Assembly (NCBI GenBank): GCA_965243215.1
Contig: CBDEUJ010000003.1
Location: 992,001 to 1,056,000, forward strand
Origin: JAJEFO01 sp009843725
Lineage (GTDB): Bacteria; Pseudomonadota; Alphaproteobacteria; Rhodobacterales; Rhodobacteraceae
Length of the DNA stretch: 64,000 nucleotides
Reading direction: 5' to 3'
Below the pieces are notes generated by a model. The model was not told the DNA's origin and searched no databases. It saw only the letters and a program-made list of their open reading frames with translations. The translations under genes and the position numbers were made by a program. Shown one piece after another: positions 53,222-61,781 of the stretch (position 1 is the first letter of the stretch; each line of letters starts with the position of its first letter).

Positions 53222-53875
53222 ATGAACACGCCCATTCCCCGGACAATTCTTCCGTTCGCATTGGTCTTTTTCGGTCTCTTTCTGCAAGGCACGCAGGCTG
53301 AAGCGGAAGAGAGGAAGGCCTATTTCGCGGGCGGCTGCTTCTGGTGCGTCGAGTCAGACTTCGAGGCCCTCGCGGGCGTCCGCGAAGTCGTCTCCGGCTA
53401 CACCGGCGGGACGACGGCCAATCCGACCTACAAGGCCGTCACGAAGGGTGGCACCGGACACTACGAAGCGGTCGAGATCAGCTACGATGACAGCGTGATC
53501 GGCTACGACCAGCTGCTTCACCATTTCTTCCGTTCCGTCGATCCGACCGATGACGGCGGCCAGTTCTGTGACCGGGGCGACAGCTACCGCACGGCGGTAT
53601 TCGTCTCGAATTCCGCAGAACGCGCCGCCGCCGAAATGGCGAAGGACGAGGCGGAAAGGGATCTCGGGCGCATGATCGTCACTCCCGTTCTGGACGCATC
53701 CAGATTCTACGTGGCCGAGGACTATCACCAGGACTATTACAAGAGCAAAGAGCTTGTCCTGACCCGTCGGGGCCCCAAGTCGAAGGCCAATGCATACAAG
53801 TTCTATCGCAAGGCCTGCCGGCGTGACGACAGGGTCCGGCAGCTTTGGGGCGATGCCGCGCCGTTCGCCGGCTGA
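53222..53875 (+). CDS. msrA: Exported peptide-methionine (S)-S-oxide reductase MsrA
   Basis: The 217-residue MsrA has the active-site motif AGGCFWCVE and GHYEAVEISYD, with FCDRGDSYRTAVF and YVAEDYHQDYY typical of the family. A signal peptide (about 1-28, TILPFALVFFGLFLQGTQAEA) points to the periplasm. ATG 53222 has AAGGAG upstream. It repairs oxidised methionine in exported proteins. No msrB or dedicated electron-donor gene is adjacent. Confidence 0.94.
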   Translation: MNTPIPRTILPFALVFFGLFLQGTQAEAEERKAYFAGGCFWCVESDFEALAGVREVVSGYTGGTTANPTYKAVTKGGTGHYEAVEISYDDSVIGYDQLLHHFFRSVDPTDDGGQFCDRGDSYRTAVFVSNSAERAAAEMAKDEAERDLGRMIVTPVLDASRFYVAEDYHQDYYKSKELVLTRRGPKSKANAYKFYRKACRRDDRVRQLWGDAAPFAG

Positions 53876-53938
53876 ATTTGATCTTTCGCCCAGCTGGCCG
53901 GATCGCTAGATTCGGCCAAATTTCTGGGGATTTGAGCA

Positions 53939-56578
53939 GTGCCCGTCGCGACCGCCGACGTCACGCCGATGATGGCGCAGTACCTGAAAATCAAGGACGA
54001 GCATCCTGACGCTCTCCTGTTCTACCGCATGGGGGACTTCTACGAGCTGTTCTTCGATGATGCCATCGCGGCCTCGGAGGCGCTTGACATCGCGCTCACG
54101 AAACGCGGCAAGCGACTCGGTGAAGACATTCCGATGTGCGGAGTTCCGGTGCACGCAGCGGAAGGCTACCTTCTGACGCTCATCCGCAAAGGCTTCCGCG
54201 TCGCGGTCTGCGAACAGCTCGAAGAGCCTTCCGAAGCCAGGAAGCGGGGGCCCAAGGCGGTCCTCAAGCGTGGGGTCGTCCGGCTTGTCACGCCGGGGAC
54301 GCTGACCGAGGAATCCCTTCTTGACGCCCGCCGGCACAACTATCTTGCGGCGCTGGCAGAGGTCCGTGACGAAGCGGCCGTCGCCTGCGTAGACGTCTCG
54401 ACCGGGGAGTTGCGCGTCCTTCCGACTTCCCCCGTCCGCTTCGGGCCGGAACTTGCGCGCCTTTCGCCAAGCGAGGTCATCATTTCCGAAAGCAGGTATT
54501 CGGAATACTCCGACCTCGTCGCCGATTTCGGCGCCTGCCTGACCCCCCTTTCGCCGGCAAGCTTCGACAGCCAGTCGGCCCGGAAACGCCTCGCAAAGTT
54601 CTGGCAGGTTCAGAGCCTTGATGCCTTCGGAACGTTTAGCCGGGCAGAAATCTCGGCAATCGGCGCGCTTGTCGACTACCTCGAGCTCACCCAGAAGGGA
54701 AAGCTGCCCCTGCTGCGCGCGCCCGTGCGCGACGTCGAATCCGGCACCGTCCAGATCGACGCCGCGACCCGTCGAAGTCTCGAGCTCACGCGTTCCCTGT
54801 CCGGAAGTCGGGAAGGCTCGCTCCTTCACGCGATCGACCGCACGGTGACTGCGGCTGGCGGTCGTCTGATCGAACGCAGGGTTTCGTCTCCCTCTCGCGA
54901 TCTCGATGCCGTTCGAGCCAGGATCGGCGTTGTGGAATGGTTCGCCTCGGACAGTGCGCGGCCGGACGAGATCCGGGGCATTCTCAAGCGCTGCCCGGAC
55001 ATCCAGAGGGCAGTGTCGAGACTGGCCCTGGACAGAGGTGGGCCGCGCGACCTCGCGGCGATCCGAAACGCCCTCGACCTGCTGCCGGAGATCACGGCCG
55101 CCCTCGCTGGCGAACGGCCCGAGCCCGTTGACGCCTGGCTGTCCGGCCTGGATGGATTTGACGAACTCGCCCGATCTCTCACGGACGCTCTCGTCGCCGA
55201 GCCTCCCCTTCTCGTCCGGGATGGCGGCTTCATCGCCGAAGGTCGTGACACCGACCTCGACGAGGCACGCAAGCTGCGTGACGAGGGTCGCAGCGTCATT
55301 GCCGGACTGCAGGCAGACTACGCAAGTTCCACGGACATCGGCTCGCTCAAGATACGGCACAACAACGTCCTCGGATACTTCATCGAGACGCCCGCCACTC
55401 ATGCCCAGAAGATGATGTCGCCGCCAAACTCCGAGCGCTTCATGCACCGACAGACCACGGCAAATGCCGTCCGCTTCACCACCGTAGAGCTTTCGGAACT
55501 CGAATCCAGCATCCTGAATGCCGGGGCGAAGGCCATCGAGATCGAGACCGCGCTGCATGCGGAGCTGGTCCGCCTGGTCCTTTCAGACGGAGACCGCCTC
55601 GGCGCTGCCGCCGGCGCCCTTGCCGAACTTGATGTTGCCTGCGCTTTTGCCAGCCAGGCCAGGGACCGGAATTGGTGCGCGCCACGCATTGACGACAGCA
55701 AGGCCTTCTGCGTTTCCGGCGGTCGCCATCCCGTGGTGGAGCAAGCCCTCAAGGCCGAAGGCGCGCCATTCATTGCAAATGACTGCGATCTCTCCGATGA
55801 CGAGGACGGAAGGATATGGCTGCTGACCGGGCCCAACATGGCCGGCAAGTCCACTTTCCTCCGCCAGAACGCAATCATTGCCATCCTTGCCCAGGCAGGC
55901 AGCTTCGTTCCCGCCGAAAGCGCGCGCATTGGCCTTGTAAGCCAGATTTTCAGCCGGGTCGGGGCCTCCGATGACCTTGCCCGGGGCCGATCGACCTTCA
56001 TGGTCGAAATGGTCGAAACGGCCGCGATCCTGAACCAGGCCGACGACCGGGCGCTGGTCATCCTTGACGAGATCGGTCGCGGCACCGCCACCTACGACGG
56101 CCTGTCCATCGCGTGGGCCACGCTCGAACACCTGCACGAGACGAACCGCTGCCGCACGCTGTTCGCAACCCACTACCACGAGCTGACGGAACTCGCGAAC
56201 CGTCTGGAAGGCATCCGAAACGCAACCGTGGCCGTCAAGGAGTGGGAAGGGGAGGTCATCTTTCTCCATGAGGTCCGGAAGGGCGCGGCAGACCGCAGCT
56301 ACGGCGTGCAGGTTGCCCGTCTTGCCGGACTTCCCCAACCTGTCGTGGACCGCGCGCGCACCGTTCTCGAAGCGCTGGAAAAGGGCGAGCGCGAAGGCAA
56401 CGTTCGCCGGAAGGCCCTGATTGACGAACTGCCGCTCTTCTCCGCCAGCCGGCCTCCGTCAACCGGACCGCGGACGGTGTCCGAACTCGAAGAGGCCCTG
56501 GCAGCGATCCATCCCGACGAAATGACCCCACGCGATGCGCTGGATGCGCTCTACCGCCTGAAGACGTTGTCGAGTTAG
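53939..56578 (+). CDS. mutS: DNA mismatch repair protein MutS
   Basis: The 879-residue protein is full length. The mismatch-binding domain carries the Phe-x-Glu-like contact in FYRMGDFYELFFDDA (near residue 28). Connector, lever and clamp follow, then the ATPase with Walker A GPNMAGKST (near 633), FMVEMVETA and Walker B ILDEIGRGTATYDGLSIAWA (near 710). The start is read as GTG 53939; an ATG pair 10 codons in (MMAQYLKIKD) is an alternative. It stands 60 bases from the end of convergent grpE. Confidence 0.97.
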   Translation: MPVATADVTPMMAQYLKIKDEHPDALLFYRMGDFYELFFDDAIAASEALDIALTKRGKRLGEDIPMCGVPVHAAEGYLLTLIRKGFRVAVCEQLEEPSEARKRGPKAVLKRGVVRLVTPGTLTEESLLDARRHNYLAALAEVRDEAAVACVDVSTGELRVLPTSPVRFGPELARLSPSEVIISESRYSEYSDLVADFGACLTPLSPASFDSQSARKRLAKFWQVQSLDAFGTFSRAEISAIGALVDYLELTQKGKLPLLRAPVRDVESGTVQIDAATRRSLELTRSLSGSREGSLLHAIDRTVTAAGGRLIERRVSSPSRDLDAVRARIGVVEWFASDSARPDEIRGILKRCPDIQRAVSRLALDRGGPRDLAAIRNALDLLPEITAALAGERPEPVDAWLSGLDGFDELARSLTDALVAEPPLLVRDGGFIAEGRDTDLDEARKLRDEGRSVIAGLQADYASSTDIGSLKIRHNNVLGYFIETPATHAQKMMSPPNSERFMHRQTTANAVRFTTVELSELESSILNAGAKAIEIETALHAELVRLVLSDGDRLGAAAGALAELDVACAFASQARDRNWCAPRIDDSKAFCVSGGRHPVVEQALKAEGAPFIANDCDLSDDEDGRIWLLTGPNMAGKSTFLRQNAIIAILAQAGSFVPAESARIGLVSQIFSRVGASDDLARGRSTFMVEMVETAAILNQADDRALVILDEIGRGTATYDGLSIAWATLEHLHETNRCRTLFATHYHELTELANRLEGIRNATVAVKEWEGEVIFLHEVRKGAADRSYGVQVARLAGLPQPVVDRARTVLEALEKGEREGNVRRKALIDELPLFSASRPPSTGPRTVSELEEALAAIHPDEMTPRDALDALYRLKTLSS

Positions 56579-56638
56579 CCGTCTGGTCGCGTCGTGGCCG
56601 CGCCCCGGCAGCCTGTCCCGCGGGCAAAAGTCACGGGT

Positions 56639-57238
56639 TCACGACGCCGGCGTCGAGCTCACGCCAACCTTGGCGGGTCGCAGCAGGCGGTCGTGCAAGA
56701 TGAAGCCGTCGGCCTCGACCTGAATGACCTCGCCAGCCACGGTGCCGGGCAGCGGGGCCTCGAACATCGCCTCGTGAAGCTGCGGGTCGAACCGGTCCCC
56801 GACTTCGGGCGATATCACGCTGACGCCGTGCTTGCCGAGCACGTTGAGGAGTTCGCGCATCGTCAGCTCGACGCCTTCGATCAACGCCTTGTTTGCCTCC
56901 CGGGCATCGTCAGGCACCGCCGCCACGGCACGCTTCATGTTGTCGAAGACCGGAAGCATGTCCCGTGCCAGCCTGGATCCGCCATACCGCTCTGCCTCGC
57001 GCCGGTCCCGCTCCGATCTCTTCCGCGCGTTTTCGGCCTCCGCGAGCGCGCGCATGAACTTGTCCTTCAGCGCATCCCGCTCCGTCTCCAGCGCGGCCAT
57101 TCTCTCGTCGTCGGACGGGTCTTCAAGCGCATCGGGCGAAGTGATGTCGATCAGTTCCTCGTCGGAACCGGAAATCCTTTCCGCCGTCTGGAGGATCTCT
57201 TCCTCGGCCCCCGACCTTTTCGTCTTTGCGTCGTTCAT
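56639..57238 (-). CDS. grpE: Nucleotide exchange factor GrpE
   Basis: The 199-residue cofactor exchanges ADP on DnaK. An acidic N terminus and long helix (ALETERDALKDKFMRALAEA) precede the four-helix/beta-domain region with DMLPVFDNMKRAV and DGFILHDRLLRPAKVGVS, the GrpE C-terminal signature. ATG 57238 has GAGG 7 bases upstream; the longer in-frame TTG overlaps the hrcA stop without a good site. It follows hrcA directly. dnaK and dnaJ are 35 kb away in this window, so the chaperone system is split. Confidence 0.95.
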   Translation of the reverse strand: MNDAKTKRSGAEEEILQTAERISGSDEELIDITSPDALEDPSDDERMAALETERDALKDKFMRALAEAENARKRSERDRREAERYGGSRLARDMLPVFDNMKRAVAAVPDDAREANKALIEGVELTMRELLNVLGKHGVSVISPEVGDRFDPQLHEAMFEAPLPGTVAGEVIQVEADGFILHDRLLRPAKVGVSSTPAS

Positions 57239-57246
57239 TGCTGCCC

Positions 57247-58305
57247 TCAATCCGTAAACAGCCGGCCCACCAGCTGCGCCGTGTAATCCACTATTGGGAC
57301 GATCCGTCCATAGTTGAGACGGGTCGGTCCGATCACTCCAACGGCTCCGATGATCCGTCGATCGGAGTTCATATAGGGAGAGACGACCAAAGAGGAACCG
57401 GAAAGCGAAAAAAGCTTGTTTTCCGATCCGATGAAAATGCGCACGCCCTCCCCCGCGTCCGTCAGCTCGAGAAACTCCGCAATGTCGCGCTTGCGTTCCA
57501 GGTCGTCGAACAGGCGCCGGATCCGCTCCAGGTCCTCCTCCTCCGCACTTCCGGCCAGCAAGTTGGAACGGCCCCGCACGATCAGGCGTTCATAGTCGGT
57601 TCCCTCATTCTCCCAGATCACCGTTCCGCTTTCGACCAGGTCCCTTGCCAGTTCATTGAGCTTCTGTCGATGCTGCTGGATCTCCCTTTGGAAGACTTCG
57701 CCGAGTTCCGAAAGCGTATGGCCGGCCAATGCGGCGTTCAGGAAGTTCGCGGCCTCTCGAAAACTGCTTGCAGTCTGTCCCGGCGGCGGCGAGAACAGCC
57801 TGTTCTCGACATGTCCGTCCTCGAAGACCAGCACCACCATGGCGCGATCGGCCGCCAGGCTGATGAACTCTATGTGCCGCACCGCTGCATCGTGCTTCGG
57901 CGCCAACACGAGAGATGCGCCCTGGGTCACGCCCGACAGGGCCGAACCAACCCGGTCAAGCAAGGTCACGACGCTTTCGTCGGTCGACTGCAGTTCGGAC
58001 TCTATGGCCTCCCGATCCTGGCTTGACGGATCCCGCACTTCCATCATTCCGTCGACGAAGAGTCGCAGTCCGGACTCGGTCGGGAATCGCCCTGCAGAGG
58101 AATGCGGCGAATCCAGAAGTCCAAGATATTCCAGATCCTGCATGACGTTTCTAACCGTCGCAGCGCTGACCTTCTCGTTCAGTTCCCGCGTGAGCCTGCG
58201 CGAGCCCACCGGATCGCCGGTTTCCAGATATCCCTCCACGACCCGTCGAAACACTTCGCGCGAGCGCTCGTTCATCTCATTCAGAAGCTGTCCTGCGTCG
58301 GTCAT
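57247..58305 (-). CDS. hrcA: Heat-inducible transcription repressor HrcA
   Basis: The 352-residue repressor has an N-terminal winged helix (SREVFRRVVEGYLETGDPVGS, VSAATVRNVMQDLE) and the dimerisation/inserted domain ending in GAVGVIGPTRLNYGRIVPIV, the HrcA signature. HrcA binds the CIRCE repeat (TTAGCACTC, 9 bases, GAGTGCTAA), usually upstream of groESL; I found no CIRCE in this window, including before hrcA and dnaK. The gene is divergent from rph and has a sigma-70 type promoter. Confidence 0.95.
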   Translation of the reverse strand: MTDAGQLLNEMNERSREVFRRVVEGYLETGDPVGSRRLTRELNEKVSAATVRNVMQDLEYLGLLDSPHSSAGRFPTESGLRLFVDGMMEVRDPSSQDREAIESELQSTDESVVTLLDRVGSALSGVTQGASLVLAPKHDAAVRHIEFISLAADRAMVVLVFEDGHVENRLFSPPPGQTASSFREAANFLNAALAGHTLSELGEVFQREIQQHRQKLNELARDLVESGTVIWENEGTDYERLIVRGRSNLLAGSAEEEDLERIRRLFDDLERKRDIAEFLELTDAGEGVRIFIGSENKLFSLSGSSLVVSPYMNSDRRIIGAVGVIGPTRLNYGRIVPIVDYTAQLVGRLFTD

Positions 58306-58332
58306 GGGTCGGTCGGGATGTCAGGGCGCTGC

Positions 58333-58361
58333 AATTAAATTGAAGCGGCGCACAAGGTCAA
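58333..58361 (-). promoter_or_regulatory. Candidate hrcA-grpE promoter
   Basis: On the minus strand TTGACC (58356-58361) and TTAATT (58333-58338) are 17 bases apart, a good vegetative sigma-70 match placed about 28 bases from the hrcA ATG. The layout is not of the RpoH type seen before dnaK. Confidence 0.5.
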
Positions 58362-58367
58362 TCGGGG

Positions 58368-58396
58368 TTGATGCAGTCCGGTCCCGCAACTATCAA
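58368..58396 (+). promoter_or_regulatory. Candidate rph-rdgB-hemW promoter
   Basis: TTGATG (58368-58373) and TATCAA (58391-58396) are separated by 17 bases in the divergent hrcA-rph gap, about 27 bases before the rph ATG. This is a moderate sigma-70 match. Confidence 0.4.
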
Positions 58397-58423
58397 GCGT
58401 CCCGTCCAAACCGGAGAATTCCC

Positions 58424-59134
58424 ATGCGGCCCTCGGGACGAAAGAACGACGAGATGCGCAGCGTGTCCATCGAAGCGGGCGTCACGCGTCATGCGGAAGG
58501 ATCATGCCTGATCAAGTGTGGCGACACGCAGGTTCTTTGCACCGCGTCGATCGATGGCCGGATACCGTTCTGGATGAAGAACTCCGGGCTTGGCTGGGTG
58601 ACCGCGGAATACGGCATGCTGCCTCGCGCAACGCATTCGCGCGGCCGTCGCGAGGCCAAGACGGGTCAGTCCGGACGCACGCAGGAGATTCAGCGCCTCA
58701 TTGGCCGGGCCCTTCGCGCCTGCGTGGACCGTTCCGCGCTCGGCGAACGCCAGATCGTCGTCGACTGCGATGTCCTGCAGGCCGATGGCGGCACACGCTG
58801 TGCATCCATTACCGGCGGCTGGGTTGCATTGCGTCTTGCGGCCAACGAGCTTTTGAAGTCCGGTCAGGTCACAGCCGATCCGGTCAAGGATCACGTTGCA
58901 GCCGTGTCCTGCGGCGTCTACGGCGGCCAGCCGATCCTCGACCTGGACTATCCTGAAGACAGCGAGGCAAGCGTTGACGGCAACTTCGTCATGACAGGTG
59001 CAGGCCGTCTTGTCGAAATCCAGACGTCGGCGGAAGGGGAGACGTTCTCGCGTGACGAAATGTCCGCGTTGCTAGACCTTGCCGGTCTTGGCGCCCAAGC
59101 CCTTGTCGCCGCACAAAAGGACGCCACCGCCTGA
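58424..59134 (+). CDS. rph: Ribonuclease PH
   Basis: The 236-residue phosphorolytic exoribonuclease trims tRNA 3' ends. It opens MRPSGRKNDEMRSVSIEAGV, and GWVTAEYGMLPRATHSR and the phosphate-binding SGRTQEIQRLIGRALRAC are characteristic. The open frame continues far upstream but crosses hrcA; ATG 58424 with GGAG upstream is the family start. Its stop overlaps the rdgB ATG (TGATG). Confidence 0.96.
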   Translation: MRPSGRKNDEMRSVSIEAGVTRHAEGSCLIKCGDTQVLCTASIDGRIPFWMKNSGLGWVTAEYGMLPRATHSRGRREAKTGQSGRTQEIQRLIGRALRACVDRSALGERQIVVDCDVLQADGGTRCASITGGWVALRLAANELLKSGQVTADPVKDHVAAVSCGVYGGQPILDLDYPEDSEASVDGNFVMTGAGRLVEIQTSAEGETFSRDEMSALLDLAGLGAQALVAAQKDATA

Positions 59135-59745
59135 TGCGCCGCCTTGCCGGCGACCGCCTTCTGGTCGCGACACACAATTCGGGAAAGCTCGAAGAGATCG
59201 CCGACTTGCTCAGTGGCCACGCCATCCAAGTCATCGGGGCGGCCGGCCTGGGTCTCCATGAACCGGAAGAGACCGGCACGGACTTCATCGCGAACGCCCG
59301 GATCAAGGCACATGCCGCGTCCCGCGCCACCGGGCTGCCCGCGCTTGCCGACGATTCCGGGCTCGAGATCAATGCCCTTGACGGCGCACCGGGCGTGCAT
59401 ACGGCAGACTGGGCGGAGACGCCCAACGGACGCGACTTCGTGCTCGCAATGACCCGCGCCTACAACGCGCTTGTCGATTCCGGCGCGGCACAGCCCTGGA
59501 TCGCCCGGTTTTGCTGCACCTTCGTGCTTGCCTGGCCTGACGGGCACAGCGAGACATTCGAAGGGCACATGAACGGCCGGATCACGTGGCCCATGCGTGG
59601 CGACAAAGGCCATGGATATGACCCGATTTTCCAGCCCGATGGCCATGACATCACGTTCGGTCAGATGAGCCGCATGGAAAAGAACCGCATCAGCCACCGC
59701 GCCGATGCATTCCGGAAGCTGAAGGCGGTATTTCTGCATGGATAG
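59134..59745 (+). CDS. rdgB: Non-canonical purine NTP pyrophosphatase (RdgB/HAM1)
   Basis: The 203-residue enzyme hydrolyses dITP, XTP and similar nucleotides to monophosphates, keeping them out of DNA. Family motifs are LLVATHNSGKLEEI, LADDSGLEINALDG and, towards the C terminus, HGYDPIFQPDG with SHRADAF. The 1-base overlap with rph and the 8-base overlap with hemW suggest a coupled operon. Confidence 0.96.
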   Translation: MRRLAGDRLLVATHNSGKLEEIADLLSGHAIQVIGAAGLGLHEPEETGTDFIANARIKAHAASRATGLPALADDSGLEINALDGAPGVHTADWAETPNGRDFVLAMTRAYNALVDSGAAQPWIARFCCTFVLAWPDGHSETFEGHMNGRITWPMRGDKGHGYDPIFQPDGHDITFGQMSRMEKNRISHRADAFRKLKAVFLHG

Positions 59746-60922
59746 GGGCTTTGGGCTCTATGTTCATTGGCCGTTCTGTCAGGCAAAGTGTCCCTATTGC
59801 GATTTCAACAGCCATGTCGCCGCATCCATCGACCACCCACGCTGGCAGAAAGCGTTCCTGAAGGAAGTCACGAGAATCCGGGAAGAGGCCGGTCCTCGCA
59901 GGCTGGGTTCGATTTTCTTCGGCGGCGGCACGCCGAGCCTCATGGCGGCTGAGACCGTCGCCAGCATCGTCGAGGCGGCAATGGATGCATGGACCCCCGC
60001 CGACGACATCGAGATCACGCTTGAGGCCAACCCGACCTCGGTCGAAGCCGGCCGTTTTCGCGCCTACGCCAAGGCTGGCGTCAATCGCCTCTCGCTTGGC
60101 ATCCAGTCGCTTCGGAATCCGGACCTGAGGGCGCTTGGCCGTCTTCACACGAGCGCCGAGGCCATCGCTGCCTACGAAATCGCGCGATCCGTGTTTCCAC
60201 GCGTGTCTTTCGACCTGATCTACGCCCGCCAGAACCAGACAGCCGCGGAATGGGAGGCGGAACTTGCAGAAGCTCTCGAACTCGCCGCCGATCACGTGTC
60301 ACTCTACCAGCTTGCGATTGAGCCAGGCACGGCGTTCGGCGACCGTCACGCTGCCGGCCGTCTGCCGGGACTTCCGGACGAGGGCCGCTCCCTGGACATG
60401 TTCAACATCACGCAGGACATGACAGAGGCGGCAGGATTTCCTGCCTATGAAATCTCGAACCACGCGCGGCCAGGAGAGGAAGGCCGGCACAATCTTGTGT
60501 ATTGGCGCTCGGGCAGTTGGGCTGGCATCGGACCAGGCGCGCATGGTCGCCTGACAATTGACGGCCTTCGCATCGCAACGGAATGCCATTCCGGCCCGGA
60601 TCGCTGGCTCGACGCCGTGGAAACGACTGGCAGCGGCTACTGCCGGCGCGATGCCGTTTCCGCAGCGGACACACGCATCGAGGCCGTCATGGCAGGTCTG
60701 CGCCTAGCGGAAGGCGTCACGACAGACATGCTTGAAGAATGCAATAATATCAATTGGTTGGTGGAGTCCGGGCATTTGGAGCGAACGCCGGACTTCGTTC
60801 GAACAACCCGCAAGGGCCGTCCCCTTCTTGACGCGATTCTAAGGGAAATCCTCGTTCAGCCCGTCCCCGTGGTCACCAGCAGCCGTCGGCAGAGCTCGTC
60901 GAACTGCTCGAGGCTCCCGTAG
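59738..60922 (+). CDS. hemW: Radical SAM heme chaperone HemW-like protein
   Basis: The 394-residue protein is of the HemN/HemW radical SAM type. The iron-sulfur cluster cysteines are Cys14, Cys18 and Cys21 in FCQAKCPYCDF; FFGGGTPSLM and the following ITLEANPTSVE match the family. HemW members lack the extra HemN residues and act in heme delivery rather than coproporphyrinogen oxidation. The last 20 or so residues after LLDAILREIL are Ser/Arg-rich and overlap the convergent parB end by 67 bases, an odd extension that may mark a recombination joint. Confidence 0.92.
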   Translation: MDRGFGLYVHWPFCQAKCPYCDFNSHVAASIDHPRWQKAFLKEVTRIREEAGPRRLGSIFFGGGTPSLMAAETVASIVEAAMDAWTPADDIEITLEANPTSVEAGRFRAYAKAGVNRLSLGIQSLRNPDLRALGRLHTSAEAIAAYEIARSVFPRVSFDLIYARQNQTAAEWEAELAEALELAADHVSLYQLAIEPGTAFGDRHAAGRLPGLPDEGRSLDMFNITQDMTEAAGFPAYEISNHARPGEEGRHNLVYWRSGSWAGIGPGAHGRLTIDGLRIATECHSGPDRWLDAVETTGSGYCRRDAVSAADTRIEAVMAGLRLAEGVTTDMLEECNNINWLVESGHLERTPDFVRTTRKGRPLLDAILREILVQPVPVVTSSRRQSSSNCSRLP

Positions 60923-61770
60923 CGGAGCGTCACCGAGCCCGTCCCGCCGCCGGCAGCGTGGTCGATGCTCACCTTCATGCCGAGCGCGGCCGCCAGGTCC
61001 CGCTCCGCGGCACGCGTGTCCGCGTCCTTCTCCCGCCGCCGCCCGCCGCGGGGCCGCGGCCGGCCGCCGTCCCGGTCCTCCTGGGCCAGCGCCTCGGCCT
61101 GGCGCACCGACAGCCCCTTGGCGACGATCCGCCGCGCCAGCCCCTCCGGGTCCGCCGCCGTCACCAGCGCGCGCGCATGGCCCGCCGACAGGTCCCCGGA
61201 GAGCACCAGCTCCTGCACGGCCTGCGGCAGCGCGAGCAGGCGGAGCAGGTTCGCGACGTGGCTGCGGCTCTTCCCCAGGGCCCGGGCGAGCGCCTCCTGG
61301 GTGTGGCCGAAGCGCTCCATCAGCTGCCGGTACCCCGCCGCCTCCTCCAGCGCGTTCAGGTCGGCGCGCTGGATGTTCTCGACGATGGCGATCTCCAGCA
61401 CCTCGGCGTCGTCGAGGTCGCGCACGATCGCGGGCACCTCGTGCAGCCGCGCGCGCTGCGCGGCCCGCCACCGGCGCTCGCCGGCCACGATCTCGTAGCG
61501 GTCCGGGTCGCGGGGGTCCCGCCGGAGGACCAGGGGCTGGATGATCCCCTTCTCGCGGACCGAGGCGGCGAGCTCGTCGAGCGCGGCTTCCGCGAACGCC
61601 CGCCGCGGCTGGCCGGGGTTCGGGGAGATCCGGTCGATGCCCACCGTCGTCTCGCCGGCCCGCAACGCGCCCGGTCCGGACCCCGGCTTCGCCTCAAGGT
61701 CGGCCATGAGAGCCGAAATCCCGCGCCTGGGCGCCAATCCGCGCCGTATTTCAGCCTTCCCCTTGGCCAT
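60856..61770 (-). CDS. parB: Chromosome partitioning protein ParB
   Basis: The 304-residue protein binds parS and slides on DNA as a CTP-dependent clamp. An N-terminal ParA-contact region (RRGISALMADLEAK) precedes the ParB/Srx CTPase domain (ISPNPGQPRR, GERRWRAAQRA near residue 96, VENIQRADLN). The helix-turn-helix (LARALGKSRSHVANLLRLL) and a C-terminal dimerisation domain ending LEQFDELCRRL follow. ATG 61770 has AGAGG upstream; a GTG overlapping the parA stop is an alternative. Base composition is anomalous: rows starting 61021, 61081 and 61141 contain 53, 47 and 49 G+C in 60, against about 36-38 in parA and hemW rows. Transfer or allele replacement is likely. Confidence 0.95.
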   Translation of the reverse strand: MAKGKAEIRRGLAPRRGISALMADLEAKPGSGPGALRAGETTVGIDRISPNPGQPRRAFAEAALDELAASVREKGIIQPLVLRRDPRDPDRYEIVAGERRWRAAQRARLHEVPAIVRDLDDAEVLEIAIVENIQRADLNALEEAAGYRQLMERFGHTQEALARALGKSRSHVANLLRLLALPQAVQELVLSGDLSAGHARALVTAADPEGLARRIVAKGLSVRQAEALAQEDRDGGRPRPRGGRRREKDADTRAAERDLAAALGMKVSIDHAAGGGTGSVTLRYGSLEQFDELCRRLLVTTGTG

Positions 61771-61781
61771 GGTTTTGCCTC

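Noticed and set aside
60839..61471. 210-codon open frame on the minus strand inside parB
   Set aside because: Extremely Gly/Ala/Arg/Pro-rich shadow frame caused by the high G+C of parB; the ParB frame has all family motifs.
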